Assembly: GCF_001298735.1 (NCBI RefSeq)
Contig: NZ_CYSP01000003.1
Location: 248,001-312,000 of the forward strand
DNA length: 64,000 bases
Direction of reading: 5' to 3'
Source of the DNA: Propionispora sp. 2/2-37
GTDB lineage: Bacteria > Bacillota > Negativicutes > Propionisporales > Propionisporaceae
Under the pieces are notes generated by a model that did not search any database, was not told the origin of the DNA, and was given only the letters and a program-made list of their open reading frames with translations. Below are positions 8,728-17,701 of the stretch, piece after piece (the stretch's first letter is position 1; the number at the start of each line of letters is the position of its first letter). Both the position numbers and the translations under genes were made by a program.

Positions 8728-8766
8728 AAAAAAATCGCCAGATTGTATGTGTTGCCACTCTGACGA
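8728..8766 (-). terminator. Expression-platform terminator of the c-di-GMP riboswitch
   Basis: On the minus strand TCGTCAGA pairs with TCTGGCGA (8 bp, one G-U) around a 16-nt loop and runs straight into seven T. It lies between the aptamer and the cheX-like start codon, so it can terminate the leader transcript. Confidence 0.75.
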
Positions 8767-8774
8767 ATGAGTTC

Positions 8775-8860
8775 ATTATAACAGCAACCTGGCAATCATA
8801 GATAATTTATCTTTAGATCCATAGCTTTGCGTCCTTACCTTTCGATAAGTTTGCCAATAT
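8775..8860 (-). promoter_or_regulatory. Cyclic-di-GMP-I (GEMM-I) riboswitch aptamer
   Basis: Read on the minus strand, GGCAAACTTATCGAAAGG is followed by GGACGCAAAGC and then by GCCAGGTTGCTG, the conserved order of the GEMM-I aptamer (GGCAAACC/GAAA tetraloop, GGACGCAAAGC, and the receptor strand ending in the P1 partner). The tetraloop-receptor geometry and A/G ligand-contact positions look intact. It controls the cheX-like gene through the terminator just downstream. Confidence 0.9.
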
Positions 8861-8969
8861 GTATTTGCCAGCCGGTACAGTGACTACTGGTAACGATGAG
8901 TTTGATTTACTGAAAACGCGCCCTTCTTTGATAGTATAAAACATTCGAATGCCATTATGCAACAAAAAT

Positions 8970-9003
8970 GTAAACCATTGTACTCCAAAATACAATGGTT
9001 TAC
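8970..9003 (-). terminator. Terminator of the nirJ operon
   Basis: A perfect 13-bp stem (8970-8982 with 8991-9003) and an 8-nt loop are followed on the minus strand by ATTTTTG, 11 bp after the nirJ2 stop codon. Confidence 0.85.
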
Positions 9004-9013
9004 AGCAAAAAAC

Positions 9014-10009
9014 TTATTTCCCCATACGGCCATGATACAAACACCACGGCTCTTCCGCCATATAATCCCCCTCATGATAATAAGCAGCCCGTGCACGGCA
9101 GCCGCCGCAAATCCGCTTATACTCACAGGAACCACAGCCGCCCTCATATTCTAAAGTCCTAAGTTTTTGAAATACCTCGTTGTTGCGCCAGATCTCATCA
9201 AAAGGAGTTTCTCTGACATCTCCCAGGGGAATGTTAAGGTAAGCACAAGGCTGTACTTTACCCTTGGGGCTGATAATGCAGTAGGAAGTACCGGCCAGAC
9301 AGCCGCGGCCAAACCGCAGCTTCATGCCCATCTGTCTGGCAATACGCATAAACTGTGGCGCACAGGTGGGTTTGAGCTCAATATCAACCTGCTGCTGTTT
9401 TTGCAAAATCCGGGTCAGTGTATCCTCATAGGCCTGGGCCCGTAAGGACTCGGCCTCAATGGAAACCGCCCTGCCCGTCGGCACTAAAAAAAAGAAATGA
9501 TGGGCCACCGCACCTTCCTGGACGGCAAAATCAGTAATGCTTTCTATTTCATGGGCATTCCAATCCATAATCGTAGTATGAATTTGAAAAGCCAGACCGG
9601 CTTCCCGGCAATTGCGCATGCCCTGCACCGCCCCCTCCCAGGCTCCGGGGAAACGGCGAAATTCGTTATGTTTTTTTACATCAAGGGAATCAAGGGATAT
9701 ACCCATCCCCATAGCCCCGGCCTGTTTCAATGCTCTGGCCATTTCCGGCGTGATCAGGGTGCCGTTAGTGCCAAACACCGGGCGTAAGCCTAAAGAAGTC
9801 GCATGAGCGACCAATTCGACAATATCAGGACGCGTCAGTGGTTCGCCACCACTGAAAATCATGATTTTAAAACCCGCCCGGGCAATCTGCCCCAGCAGAA
9901 TTTTGGCTTCCGAGGTGCTTAGCTCCTCATCTGCCCTGCAGCCGGCGTCACGATAACAGTGATCGCAATACATATTGCAGGCATTTGTCGTATTCCAGGA
10001 AATAATCAT
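9014..10009 (-). CDS. nirJ2: Radical SAM/SPASM protein, NirJ2 (AhbD-like) family
   Basis: A 331-residue radical SAM enzyme. The CNMYCDHC motif near residue 11 binds the SAM-cleaving 4Fe-4S cluster, FSGGEPL follows, and the C-terminus has a SPASM-type cysteine set (CLAGTSYC ... CGSCEYKRICGGC ... PWC). This pairing with NirJ1 matches the nirJ1-nirJ2 gene pair of Firmicutes, linked to side-chain modification of siroheme-derived tetrapyrroles in alternative heme (Ahb) or heme d1 synthesis. Its ATG overlaps the nirJ1 stop by 4 nt. No other heme genes are in the window, so the tetrapyrrole role rests on family resemblance. Confidence 0.8.
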   Translation of the reverse strand: MIISWNTTNACNMYCDHCYRDAGCRADEELSTSEAKILLGQIARAGFKIMIFSGGEPLTRPDIVELVAHATSLGLRPVFGTNGTLITPEMARALKQAGAMGMGISLDSLDVKKHNEFRRFPGAWEGAVQGMRNCREAGLAFQIHTTIMDWNAHEIESITDFAVQEGAVAHHFFFLVPTGRAVSIEAESLRAQAYEDTLTRILQKQQQVDIELKPTCAPQFMRIARQMGMKLRFGRGCLAGTSYCIISPKGKVQPCAYLNIPLGDVRETPFDEIWRNNEVFQKLRTLEYEGGCGSCEYKRICGGCRARAAYYHEGDYMAEEPWCLYHGRMGK

Positions 10010-11199
10010 CCGGCATTCTCCTTTAGTAAGCCGATTTCCTCGTCGCTAAAATAGCAGGCAGGATCAGACTCCCAGAAGTCGCCTGTTACGGCCTCAGCCC
10101 GGGTACGGAAATTACCGTTGCAATTTGGAAGAAAACGGCACAGAGAACATCGCCCTTTCAACAGCGGTTTGCGGTCTTTCAGTCCGGCAAGAACGGGATG
10201 ACTCAAATCCGTCCAAATATCGCCGAATTTACGTTCCCGGACATTGCCGAAAGTATGATGCTGCGTAAATTGGTCCGGATGGACAAAGCCCCAGGGATCA
10301 ACCTCGGCAAAAGCAATACCCGAACGATTGCCTCCGTTTAAGGAAATCAGCCCTTTAATCCGTTCGGCCAGGACATAATTTTTTTCCTCAAGCGCTTTCA
10401 AATACAAATAGATACCGTCACAATGATTGTCTACCGTCAAAATCTCCTTAACCAGCCCGCGCGCTTCGAAATCGCGGGCCCGGCGGATAATGATATCCAT
10501 TGCCTGACGCGACTCGGCAGGCGTCACATCCTCATCCACCATCCGGTTGCCCCGTCCGGAGTATACCAAATGATAAAAACAAACACGGTCAATATTTTCT
10601 TCTTCAATAAAGTCAAAAATCCGATCAAGTTCCTGAAGGTTATGACGATTGATGGTAAACCGCAATCCCACCCGCTGACCGACAGCAACACAGTTTTGTA
10701 TTCCCTGCATGGCAGCGGCGAATGCGCCTGGTTTGCCGCGAAACTTATCGTTCACTTCCCGCAGACCGTCCAGCGAGATTCCAACATAGCCCACGCCAAT
10801 CTCCTTGATACGCCGGGCAACTTCCGGTGTAATTAAGGTGCCATTGGTCGACAGGGTGGGCCGGATTCCTCTATCCGCCGCATAGGCCGCCAATTCAAAA
10901 AAATCCGGCCGGATCAGCGGTTCTCCACCGGAAAACAGCAAGACCGGCACTTTAAACTCAGCCAAATCCGCAATGAATTGCCTGGCTTCACCGGTAGTCA
11001 ATTCCCCCTGATATTTTTGTGCATCCGAATCCATATAGCAGTGGCGACAGGTAAGATTGCAGGTTCTGGTGGAATTCCATACAACAACCGGCCCCGCACC
11101 GCTGGTAACGCCATGACGCGTCCCCCGGGAAGTCGGATTGTAACGCAGCGAATCACCAAAATAATCAGTCGCAAAAAGCAGTTTGGTTACACTTATCAT
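10006..11199 (-). CDS. nirJ1: Radical SAM/SPASM protein, NirJ1 (AhbC-like) family
   Basis: A 397-residue protein opening with MISVTKLLFATDYFGDSLRY, the characteristic NirJ1 N-terminal extension. The radical SAM motif CNLTCRHC is near residue 48, followed by LFSGGEPLIRPDF. A C-terminal cluster region contains CSLCRFLPNCNG. The family removes or modifies propionate/acetate side chains of heme precursors. It is translationally coupled to nirJ2. The ATG at 11199 follows GGAGGATATAGA. The leader region upstream has two 13-bp repeats that look like binding sites for the TetR protein encoded just upstream. Confidence 0.85.
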   Translation of the reverse strand: MISVTKLLFATDYFGDSLRYNPTSRGTRHGVTSGAGPVVVWNSTRTCNLTCRHCYMDSDAQKYQGELTTGEARQFIADLAEFKVPVLLFSGGEPLIRPDFFELAAYAADRGIRPTLSTNGTLITPEVARRIKEIGVGYVGISLDGLREVNDKFRGKPGAFAAAMQGIQNCVAVGQRVGLRFTINRHNLQELDRIFDFIEEENIDRVCFYHLVYSGRGNRMVDEDVTPAESRQAMDIIIRRARDFEARGLVKEILTVDNHCDGIYLYLKALEEKNYVLAERIKGLISLNGGNRSGIAFAEVDPWGFVHPDQFTQHHTFGNVRERKFGDIWTDLSHPVLAGLKDRKPLLKGRCSLCRFLPNCNGNFRTRAEAVTGDFWESDPACYFSDEEIGLLKENAG

Positions 11200-11256
11200 T
11201 CTATATCCTCCACTAACACATCGTTTTCACTTATCACGTAACATATGTAAAATTAA

Positions 11257-11286
11257 GAATCGTATTCATAAGTGAATCGCGTTCAT
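11257..11286. promoter_or_regulatory. Tandem operator-like repeats upstream of nirJ1
   Basis: GAATCGTATTCAT (11257-11269) and GAATCGCGTTCAT (11274-11286) are repeats with start-to-start spacing of 17 bp that differ at two positions. Each contains an inverted GAAT...ATTC/TTC core. They lie between tetR and nirJ1, a natural location for TetR operators. Confidence 0.6.
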
Positions 11287-11390
11287 TATTAATTGTAGTG
11301 TATCATGCTTATGCGGACCGGTCAATCCATCCCGATAATTCTGTAAATTTTAAAAATCTTCTGCCAGCTTTCAGCCTCCCGCCGTATCTG

Positions 11391-11993
11391 TCAAGAGCTT
11401 TGAACGACAATCCCGGCTAATACCATTTTCAGCTTATATTCCACATTCTCCATAAACGGCATTGGCAGGCTGCTGAAGGAAGCCGTCTGAAAAATGGCGT
11501 GAAACATCTCGGTAACGATTTCCGCAGGGATATCCTGGCGAAATTCTCCGCTACGCTGCCCCTTCCGGATAATCGTTAAAAAGATGCTCCGGAAGGTTAG
11601 CCGGCTGTGCGGCGCTGCCGGCATTTTATTTCCGGCACCTTTATGACCGGCGCTTAAAAACAGGGGCAATACAAAACGATGTTCACTGAGGATCCGTCCG
11701 GTAAGCAAAAATACTTCCGTCAAAATTTCCGATGCGTTTTTTGGCTCCTGTGCCAGCTTCAAATATTCCTGATTGATTTTTGACGTAATTTCGGCCAGAA
11801 AAAACTCCAGAATATCTTCTTTTGATTGAAAATAATTATAAAAAGTGCCCAGACCCAGATCGGCTTCATTCATTATCTCGGCAATGGAAGTTTCGCTATA
11901 CCCTTTTTGAATAAACAAAGTCACAGCCGCTTCAATAATTGCTTTTTTGGAATTCAATTTTTTTCTTTCCCGGCGATTTAATGAATTAACCAT
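11391..11993 (-). CDS. TetR family transcriptional regulator
   Basis: A 200-residue protein. The N-terminal helix-turn-helix (KKAIIEAAVTLFIQKGYSE, then IMNEADLGLGTFYNYFQSKE) is the standard TetR DNA-binding domain, and the rest is an all-helical ligand domain. The ligand is unknown. The start at 11993 follows AGGAGGAATTTTTC. It is 191 bp upstream of nirJ1 on the same strand and could repress itself and nirJ1-nirJ2 through the repeats between them. Confidence 0.85.
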   Translation of the reverse strand: MVNSLNRRERKKLNSKKAIIEAAVTLFIQKGYSETSIAEIMNEADLGLGTFYNYFQSKEDILEFFLAEITSKINQEYLKLAQEPKNASEILTEVFLLTGRILSEHRFVLPLFLSAGHKGAGNKMPAAPHSRLTFRSIFLTIIRKGQRSGEFRQDIPAEIVTEMFHAIFQTASFSSLPMPFMENVEYKLKMVLAGIVVQSS

Positions 11994-12068
11994 GGAAAAA
12001 TTCCTCCTATAAAAACCTCACAAACCCTTACCGTCTTAATTATACCGGATCTCCTTAAGAATACAATA

Positions 12069-12110
12069 AAAAACTCCCGACAACAGTCCAATGGACGTTT
12101 ACAGGAGCTG
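12069..12110 (-). terminator. Terminator of the FapA-family gene
   Basis: On the minus strand an imperfect stem (AGCTCC...GTCC with GGAC...GGGAG) ends in GGGAGTTTTTTATT, 35-75 bp after the stop codon. Confidence 0.6.
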
Positions 12111-12144
12111 ATACCATACATATTACAAATTATCCGGTCTTGCA

Positions 12145-13959
12145 CTATCGTAAAGGAACAAATTTGATTTCGCCGTCCTGCACATAAAGGGAAACAAACT
12201 GCTGTGGATCAGTAACATTTTTAGTGACCGACCCTATCGACACCCGTGTCCCTTGATGGAGAAACCCGGACACGCGTACTCTTCCCGGTTTAAGCGAATA
12301 AAGTAATTGTTCGATGCCGGCCTTCCGCTGCTTGATAGCTTCCAGACGTTCCGATACATCATTAAAATCGTTCTGGTATTTTTCATACCGCTCTTTTTTT
12401 CCTGCATCCGTATGAGCACCCTGATTACGAATGTAGGCAAGCGAAGAGTTTATTGTCTCATATAACGCATCCGTCTTTTTTCTCTCCATTTCCAGTGTAA
12501 GCAGTTCATCCTTTAAAAACGGGTTAAGGGCCACCTCCACCTCGGTATTAACGCCCGATGGATTGCCAACGGTAACAGCCCGGATTTCCTCACCGGCAGA
12601 AATACGCCCGCCGCGCACAAGACCGCGTTTGCCCTCAATGACAACCCGGCTGCCGGCAAATACCGAACTATTTAGCACCACATCACCGATGAATATCTCG
12701 CGGTCGGCATATACTGTAGCATTCTCAATAAAGTTAGCCACCAGCCGTTCCCGCGCTTTGATGATGCTCTTTTTCATCCCCTGAATCCCCTTATGGATTA
12801 AAATGCTCTGTCCCTCCACCATGCCGCCGCAAATGGAACCGAATATTTCGACATTCCCTCCTGCTTTTACCGAGAAGTCTTCCTGAATCGAACCGTTAAT
12901 AATCACGCTGCCTTTAAAATCAATATTACCTGTAGAATAGTCAACATCTCCGTCGATCCTAATGACCGGCACCACCTCCATCCGCCTGCCGGCGAGAGCC
13001 TGCAGATGGCCGTCAATCGCCGCCAGCAGGCGGTTTCCAGCAACGACTACATTTTTACCAGCGGGCAGGCGAAGGTCACGCCCCGGTTTTGCCGGAACCG
13101 GCAGACCAAACACATCCGTCCCCGGTATGCCGGGAGTAGCCGGAATTTTTTCAGCTAACACCTGCCCTCTCTCCACGCAGAGAAAACTGTGAATATCCTT
13201 GAAATCAACCCTGCCGTCTTCCAGTTCTACCGGTTTCCCCTGACTGTCGGGATCAACATGATACGCTAGGCAAGCATCCGTACCACTGACCGAAAATGTG
13301 CCGCTGGCGCAAAGAATATTTTTCCCCGCACCGGTCACCACGAGATGCTCAAGTACTGATTCATCAATCCCATATACAACGCCTTCTTCTTTCAGGCGGT
13401 TGAGAAGCATCTCCCGTGTCACCGGCAAAGCCCCCGGGGGAACGGCAACATCAATCCTGGCCTCCATATGGTCGGGACGCACCTTAACCCGGATATGAGG
13501 CATCACCGGGGCCTCCGGGACCGAATAAGCGACCAATACCGGCTGACCGATCGCTTCATGAATGACCCTGCCAATAAAATCTCGGTCAAAGTCCCTGCAG
13601 TGACGCTCCAGCAAATTCTGAATAATATCGCTTTTACGGACCGGTACCCCTCCGTTGGCTGGCGACCATACACTGACATAAATTCCGGTATCGTTGGCCG
13701 TAATCTCATAACGCCCATCCACCGCATCTTGTGAATTAACAATTAGCACCGGTTTACCAATGGCCTCCCGGATAACCGTGCCGATAAAAGCCCGGTCAAA
13801 ATCCTTACAATTACGTCCCAGCAAATCCTGCACAATACTGGCCGTACTGACCGGCATCCCGCCATTGGCCGGCCCCCAAACACTGACATAAACCCCCGTG
13901 TCATTGGTGGTAATTTCATAACGACCATTTTGGGGCACCAAAAAACCTGCATCTTTCAT
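12145..13959 (-). CDS. FapA/DUF342 family polymer-forming protein with duplicated N-terminal module
   Basis: A 604-residue protein. The core (about residues 150-450) is the FapA (DUF342) domain, with beta-helix-like repeats such as GDVDYSTGNIDFKGSVIINGSI and SVKAGGNVEIFGSI. A coiled-coil segment follows (about 480-560), then a C-terminal beta domain. Residues 13-74 and 83-144 are a tandem duplication, identical at 43 of 62 positions (RYEIT-NDTG-YVSVW-PANGG). FapA proteins are associated with flagellar assembly or surface polymer scaffolds, but the function is poorly known and no flagellar genes are nearby. The ribosome site before 13959 is weak. Confidence 0.8.
   Translation of the reverse strand: MKDAGFLVPQNGRYEITTNDTGVYVSVWGPANGGMPVSTASIVQDLLGRNCKDFDRAFIGTVIREAIGKPVLIVNSQDAVDGRYEITANDTGIYVSVWSPANGGVPVRKSDIIQNLLERHCRDFDRDFIGRVIHEAIGQPVLVAYSVPEAPVMPHIRVKVRPDHMEARIDVAVPPGALPVTREMLLNRLKEEGVVYGIDESVLEHLVVTGAGKNILCASGTFSVSGTDACLAYHVDPDSQGKPVELEDGRVDFKDIHSFLCVERGQVLAEKIPATPGIPGTDVFGLPVPAKPGRDLRLPAGKNVVVAGNRLLAAIDGHLQALAGRRMEVVPVIRIDGDVDYSTGNIDFKGSVIINGSIQEDFSVKAGGNVEIFGSICGGMVEGQSILIHKGIQGMKKSIIKARERLVANFIENATVYADREIFIGDVVLNSSVFAGSRVVIEGKRGLVRGGRISAGEEIRAVTVGNPSGVNTEVEVALNPFLKDELLTLEMERKKTDALYETINSSLAYIRNQGAHTDAGKKERYEKYQNDFNDVSERLEAIKQRKAGIEQLLYSLKPGRVRVSGFLHQGTRVSIGSVTKNVTDPQQFVSLYVQDGEIKFVPLR
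13528..13923 (-). repeat. Tandem in-gene duplication (two 186-bp units)
   Basis: Units at 13738-13923 and 13528-13713 encode two 62-residue modules separated by an 8-residue linker. They agree at about 69% of protein positions and have diverged more in DNA, so the duplication is old rather than an assembly artefact. Confidence 0.85.
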
Positions 13960-14347
13960 ATCATCACCACTTCAGCATTAATCCGTACAAATCTTTTTAA
14001 TCCCGGCTGTCAGCCACCGCCGCGAAAATTCCGCCGCTACCCGCAGCAGCTAAAACTGTCGCAATCTCCGGTGGACAAAAAGATCAAAGAAAATATAAAT
14101 TATTTTTATATCTGCCACAAATTTCAAAAATCCTTCCCAGTCAACCATAATTTTTATGTTTTACATAAATTTTTTTGATTTTTTTTAGTCCTAAAATAGA
14201 AATCCTCTTTTTCACAGGGCGAATATAGAACAAAAACCAGCAAACAACCGGCAGTAAATCCGGATGTCAATATGTCTACATAACTTTCGGCTGCACCGGA
14301 GCAGCTATTCGTTTATGCCTATCACGCAGGGACGGTTCTGTCGCTTC
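13960..14347. other. Non-coding spacer with a GGGACGGTTC-type relic
   Basis: No gene is visible in this 390-bp AT-rich stretch. It should hold the promoter of the FapA-family gene. At 14328-14348 it contains CAGGGACGGTTCTGTCGC, similar to GGGGACGGTTCGCCGTC on the minus strand at 7323-7346. Both look like short dispersed repeats of the sort left next to REP-associated transposases, but no transposase is present. Confidence 0.35.
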
Positions 14348-14392
14348 TAAAAAAAGACCGGTTGAGTGAAAAAACTCCATCATAACCGGTCT
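14348..14392 (-). terminator. Terminator of the xpt-pbuX operon
   Basis: A perfect 9-bp stem (14355-14363 with 14384-14392) is followed on the minus strand by TTTTTTT, 33 bp after the pbuX stop. Confidence 0.9.
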
Positions 14393-14424
14393 ATAATGCT
14401 TAATTTATACAACTAAGGATGCCG

Positions 14425-15720
14425 TCAGAAACTATTCTTGTTAGATTTTAGCCTTCCGGAAACCGTCATGTTTAAAATGACGTTAAGAATTACCGCAGTC
14501 AAAGCACCGGTAACAATGCCATTTTCAAAAAACATCTTAAGCAACGGCGGAAACTGGGCAAACAAATTGGGAACAACGGTAACCCCCAGCCCCAGCGTAA
14601 CGGAACAGGCGATAACCAACAAATTTTCATTACTGGAAAAGTCTACCTTGCTGAGCATTTTAATGCCGGAGGCAACCACGATGCCAAACATTGCAATCAT
14701 GGCTCCGCCTAAAACGGCATTGGGAATGATCATCGCCAACGCAGCAAACTTCGGGATAAAGCCAAGCAAAATCAGCATAAAACCGGCAACAATTGTCACC
14801 CTGGCCGTTTTAGAATTGGACAGCTGCACCAGTCCGACATTCTGGGAAAACGTGGTATAAGGAAAGGAATTAAAAAATCCGCCCAATATAACAGCCAGTC
14901 CTTCAGCCCGGTACCCACGGGTCAAATCGGCTTCCGCCACTTCCTGTTTACAAATTTCCCCCAGTGCCATAAATACGCCGGCAGACTCTATCATACTGAC
15001 AATAGCAACAATAATCATAGTCAGAATGGCACTTGGTTCAAAAACCGGCGTTCCAAAATACAGGGGAGTAATTAGATGCAGCCAGGAAGCCTGCGTAACA
15101 TTTTCCAAAGAAACCGTGCCCATCAGCCCGGCTGCCAGTGTCCCGGCAATTAATCCCAATAGTACGGAAATGGAACGAATAAATCCCTGGGTAAAGCGAT
15201 TCAATAAAATAATAAATAATAACACCCCAAAAGCCAATCCGAAATTGGATAATGCGCCAAAATCAGGACTGCCGATACCGCCGGCCATATTATTAATGGC
15301 TACCGGCACCAAGGTAACGCCAATGATCGTTACTACCGAACCGGTTACTACCGGCGGGAAAAATTTAACAAGCTTAGAAAAATAATTAGCAATAAGAACA
15401 ACAAACAAGCCGGAACAAATAATGGAGCCATACATCGCCTGCAAACCGTATTGACCACCAATGCTGATCATCGGAAATACGGCCGTGAACGTACAGCCAA
15501 GGACAACCGGTAAGCCAATCCCGAAAAAAGGATTACGCCATGCCTGCAATAATGTGGCAATGCCGGATGTCAATAAGTCGGCTGCAATAATATAGCCCAT
15601 TTGCGCAGCATTCAGCTTTAACGCTCCGCCGACAATAAGCGGCACAATAATGGCGCCGGCATACATTGCCAGCACATGCTGAGCGCCAAGCAGCAAGGTT
15701 TTTCCCTTAGAGCTTTCCAT
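14425..15720 (-). CDS. pbuX: Xanthine permease, NCS2 family
   Basis: A 431-residue membrane protein with about 12-14 hydrophobic segments. It begins LLLGAQHVLAMYAGAIIVPLIVGG, and carries GGFFNSFPYTTFSQNVGLV, the NCS2 signature loop, with conserved ESAGVFMALGE upstream. It imports xanthine (possibly also guanine or uric acid) with protons. It follows xpt by 21 bp under the same guanine riboswitch, as in Bacillus xpt-pbuX. The start at 15720 follows AGGGGGTT. Confidence 0.92.
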   Translation of the reverse strand: MESSKGKTLLLGAQHVLAMYAGAIIVPLIVGGALKLNAAQMGYIIAADLLTSGIATLLQAWRNPFFGIGLPVVLGCTFTAVFPMISIGGQYGLQAMYGSIICSGLFVVLIANYFSKLVKFFPPVVTGSVVTIIGVTLVPVAINNMAGGIGSPDFGALSNFGLAFGVLLFIILLNRFTQGFIRSISVLLGLIAGTLAAGLMGTVSLENVTQASWLHLITPLYFGTPVFEPSAILTMIIVAIVSMIESAGVFMALGEICKQEVAEADLTRGYRAEGLAVILGGFFNSFPYTTFSQNVGLVQLSNSKTARVTIVAGFMLILLGFIPKFAALAMIIPNAVLGGAMIAMFGIVVASGIKMLSKVDFSSNENLLVIACSVTLGLGVTVVPNLFAQFPPLLKMFFENGIVTGALTAVILNVILNMTVSGRLKSNKNSF

Positions 15721-15741
15721 AATAACCCCCTGTGTGTTTTT

Positions 15742-16470
<729 letters not shown>

Positions 16471-16494
16471 TCATAGTGTGGAACCCTAGGTACA

Positions 16495-16573
16495 CTTTCA
16501 CCCGTAGACAGGCAATTTACGGTTGCCGGTAGAAACTTCTGGGCCTTATCCCCAAAATTATACGAGAATCTTC
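16495..16573 (-). promoter_or_regulatory. Guanine-class purine riboswitch
   Basis: On the minus strand the aptamer reads CGTATAATTTTGGGGATA, then AGTTTCTACCGGCAACCG, TAAATTGCC and TGTCTACGGG. This is the conserved purine riboswitch three-way junction with its two kissing loops. The junction pyrimidine in GTCTACGG is C, the guanine/xanthine type, rather than the U of adenine riboswitches. It governs xpt-pbuX by transcription attenuation. Confidence 0.93.
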
Positions 16574-16584
16574 ACATGTGGATT

Positions 16585-16614
16585 ATTGTAGCAGTCCTAG
16601 TCCTCTTATGTCAA
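16585..16614 (-). promoter_or_regulatory. Sigma-A promoter of the xpt-pbuX operon
   Basis: On the minus strand TTGACA (16609-16614) and TACAAT (16585-16590) are 18 bp apart, just upstream of the riboswitch. Confidence 0.8.
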
Positions 16615-16800
16615 TAATTCCAAAGCAAAATTCGACTACATTTGCTAAAAAAAATAGCAGAAAAAATTCACAAGAAGAAATTTTACACCTGCATTGCCGG
16701 CTGCATTTTCCATACCAGCAACGGCTGACATATAAAGGTAACATTTAGTGAAAAAATGCATAATCTGATTATGAAGGATTATTTAAAGGGGGGATATTGC

Positions 16801-17616
16801 ATGGGATACTATATCACAGTAGAGCCAACTGTAAAAATATTCGTGGAAGATATAAACCCCGGGGGACGGGAAACCCTGCTGTTTATTCACGGCTGGCCGG
16901 GAAGCCATAAATTGTTCGAGTATCAGTTCAATCAACTGCCCTGTCAGGGATATCGCTGCATCGGAGTGGATACGAGGGGCTTTGGTGATTCAGATAAACC
17001 GTTTAACGGCTATTCCTATGACCGGTTGGCGGATGACATCTTCTGTATTGTAAAGGAACTCGGCCTGCAAAACATTACCCTATGCGGCCACTCCACCGGC
17101 GGAGCCATTGCCATCCGTTACATGGCCCGCCACAAAGAATGCGGAGTTGCCAAACTTGCACTATTTGCCGCTGCCGCCCCCAGTCTGATTCAACGGCCCT
17201 ATTTCCCTTACGGCTTAACCAAAAAAGCAGTTACCGATTTGATCGAGGAAACATATAAGGACCGCCCTCATATGTTGCGGGGATTTGGCGACATGTTTTT
17301 CTTCCAGCATGTAACCCAGCCATTTTCCGACTGGTTCTTCCAACTGGGATTGGAGGCCGCAGGCTGGGCAACAGCTAAAATTGCCTACTCCTGGCTGGAT
17401 GAAGAACGTCTATTTTCCGATATGGGAAAAATAACCGTCCCAACTCTGATTCTACATGGCATTCATGACCAGGTGTGCCACTTCCCCTTGGCAGAAGCCC
17501 AGAACAAAGGCATCAAAAACTCCCGGCTTGTACCGTTTTGCTATAGTGGACACGGCTTGTTTTATGATGAACGCGATAAATTCAACCAAGAATTGTCTGC
17601 ATTTATTGAATCGTAA
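16801..17616 (+). CDS. Alpha/beta hydrolase
   Basis: A 271-residue alpha/beta hydrolase fold enzyme. HGWPGS is the oxyanion-hole loop, GHSTGG the nucleophile elbow with catalytic Ser, and GIHDQVC and SGHGLF near the C-terminus carry the acid and His. The overall pattern resembles non-heme haloperoxidase/esterase-like members, but the substrate cannot be told. The ATG at 16801 follows AAAGGGGGG; an earlier in-frame ATG at 16756 lacks a site. It is a single gene with a terminator behind it. Confidence 0.85.
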   Translation: MGYYITVEPTVKIFVEDINPGGRETLLFIHGWPGSHKLFEYQFNQLPCQGYRCIGVDTRGFGDSDKPFNGYSYDRLADDIFCIVKELGLQNITLCGHSTGGAIAIRYMARHKECGVAKLALFAAAAPSLIQRPYFPYGLTKKAVTDLIEETYKDRPHMLRGFGDMFFFQHVTQPFSDWFFQLGLEAAGWATAKIAYSWLDEERLFSDMGKITVPTLILHGIHDQVCHFPLAEAQNKGIKNSRLVPFCYSGHGLFYDERDKFNQELSAFIES

Positions 17617-17640
17617 CGGAGGAAGCTGTATTTCATCTAT

Positions 17641-17683
17641 AAAAAACTCCTGAAGTTAATTCCGCAACTTCAAGAGTTTTTTA
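17641..17683. terminator. Bidirectional terminator
   Basis: AAAAAACTC-TGAAGTT (left arm) pairs with AACTTCA-GAGTTTTTT (right arm), with A and T runs on both sides. It serves the hydrolase (+) and the convergent MCP-PhnD gene (-). Confidence 0.85.
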
Positions 17684-17701
17684 GATACGCTATATATTTC
17701 T

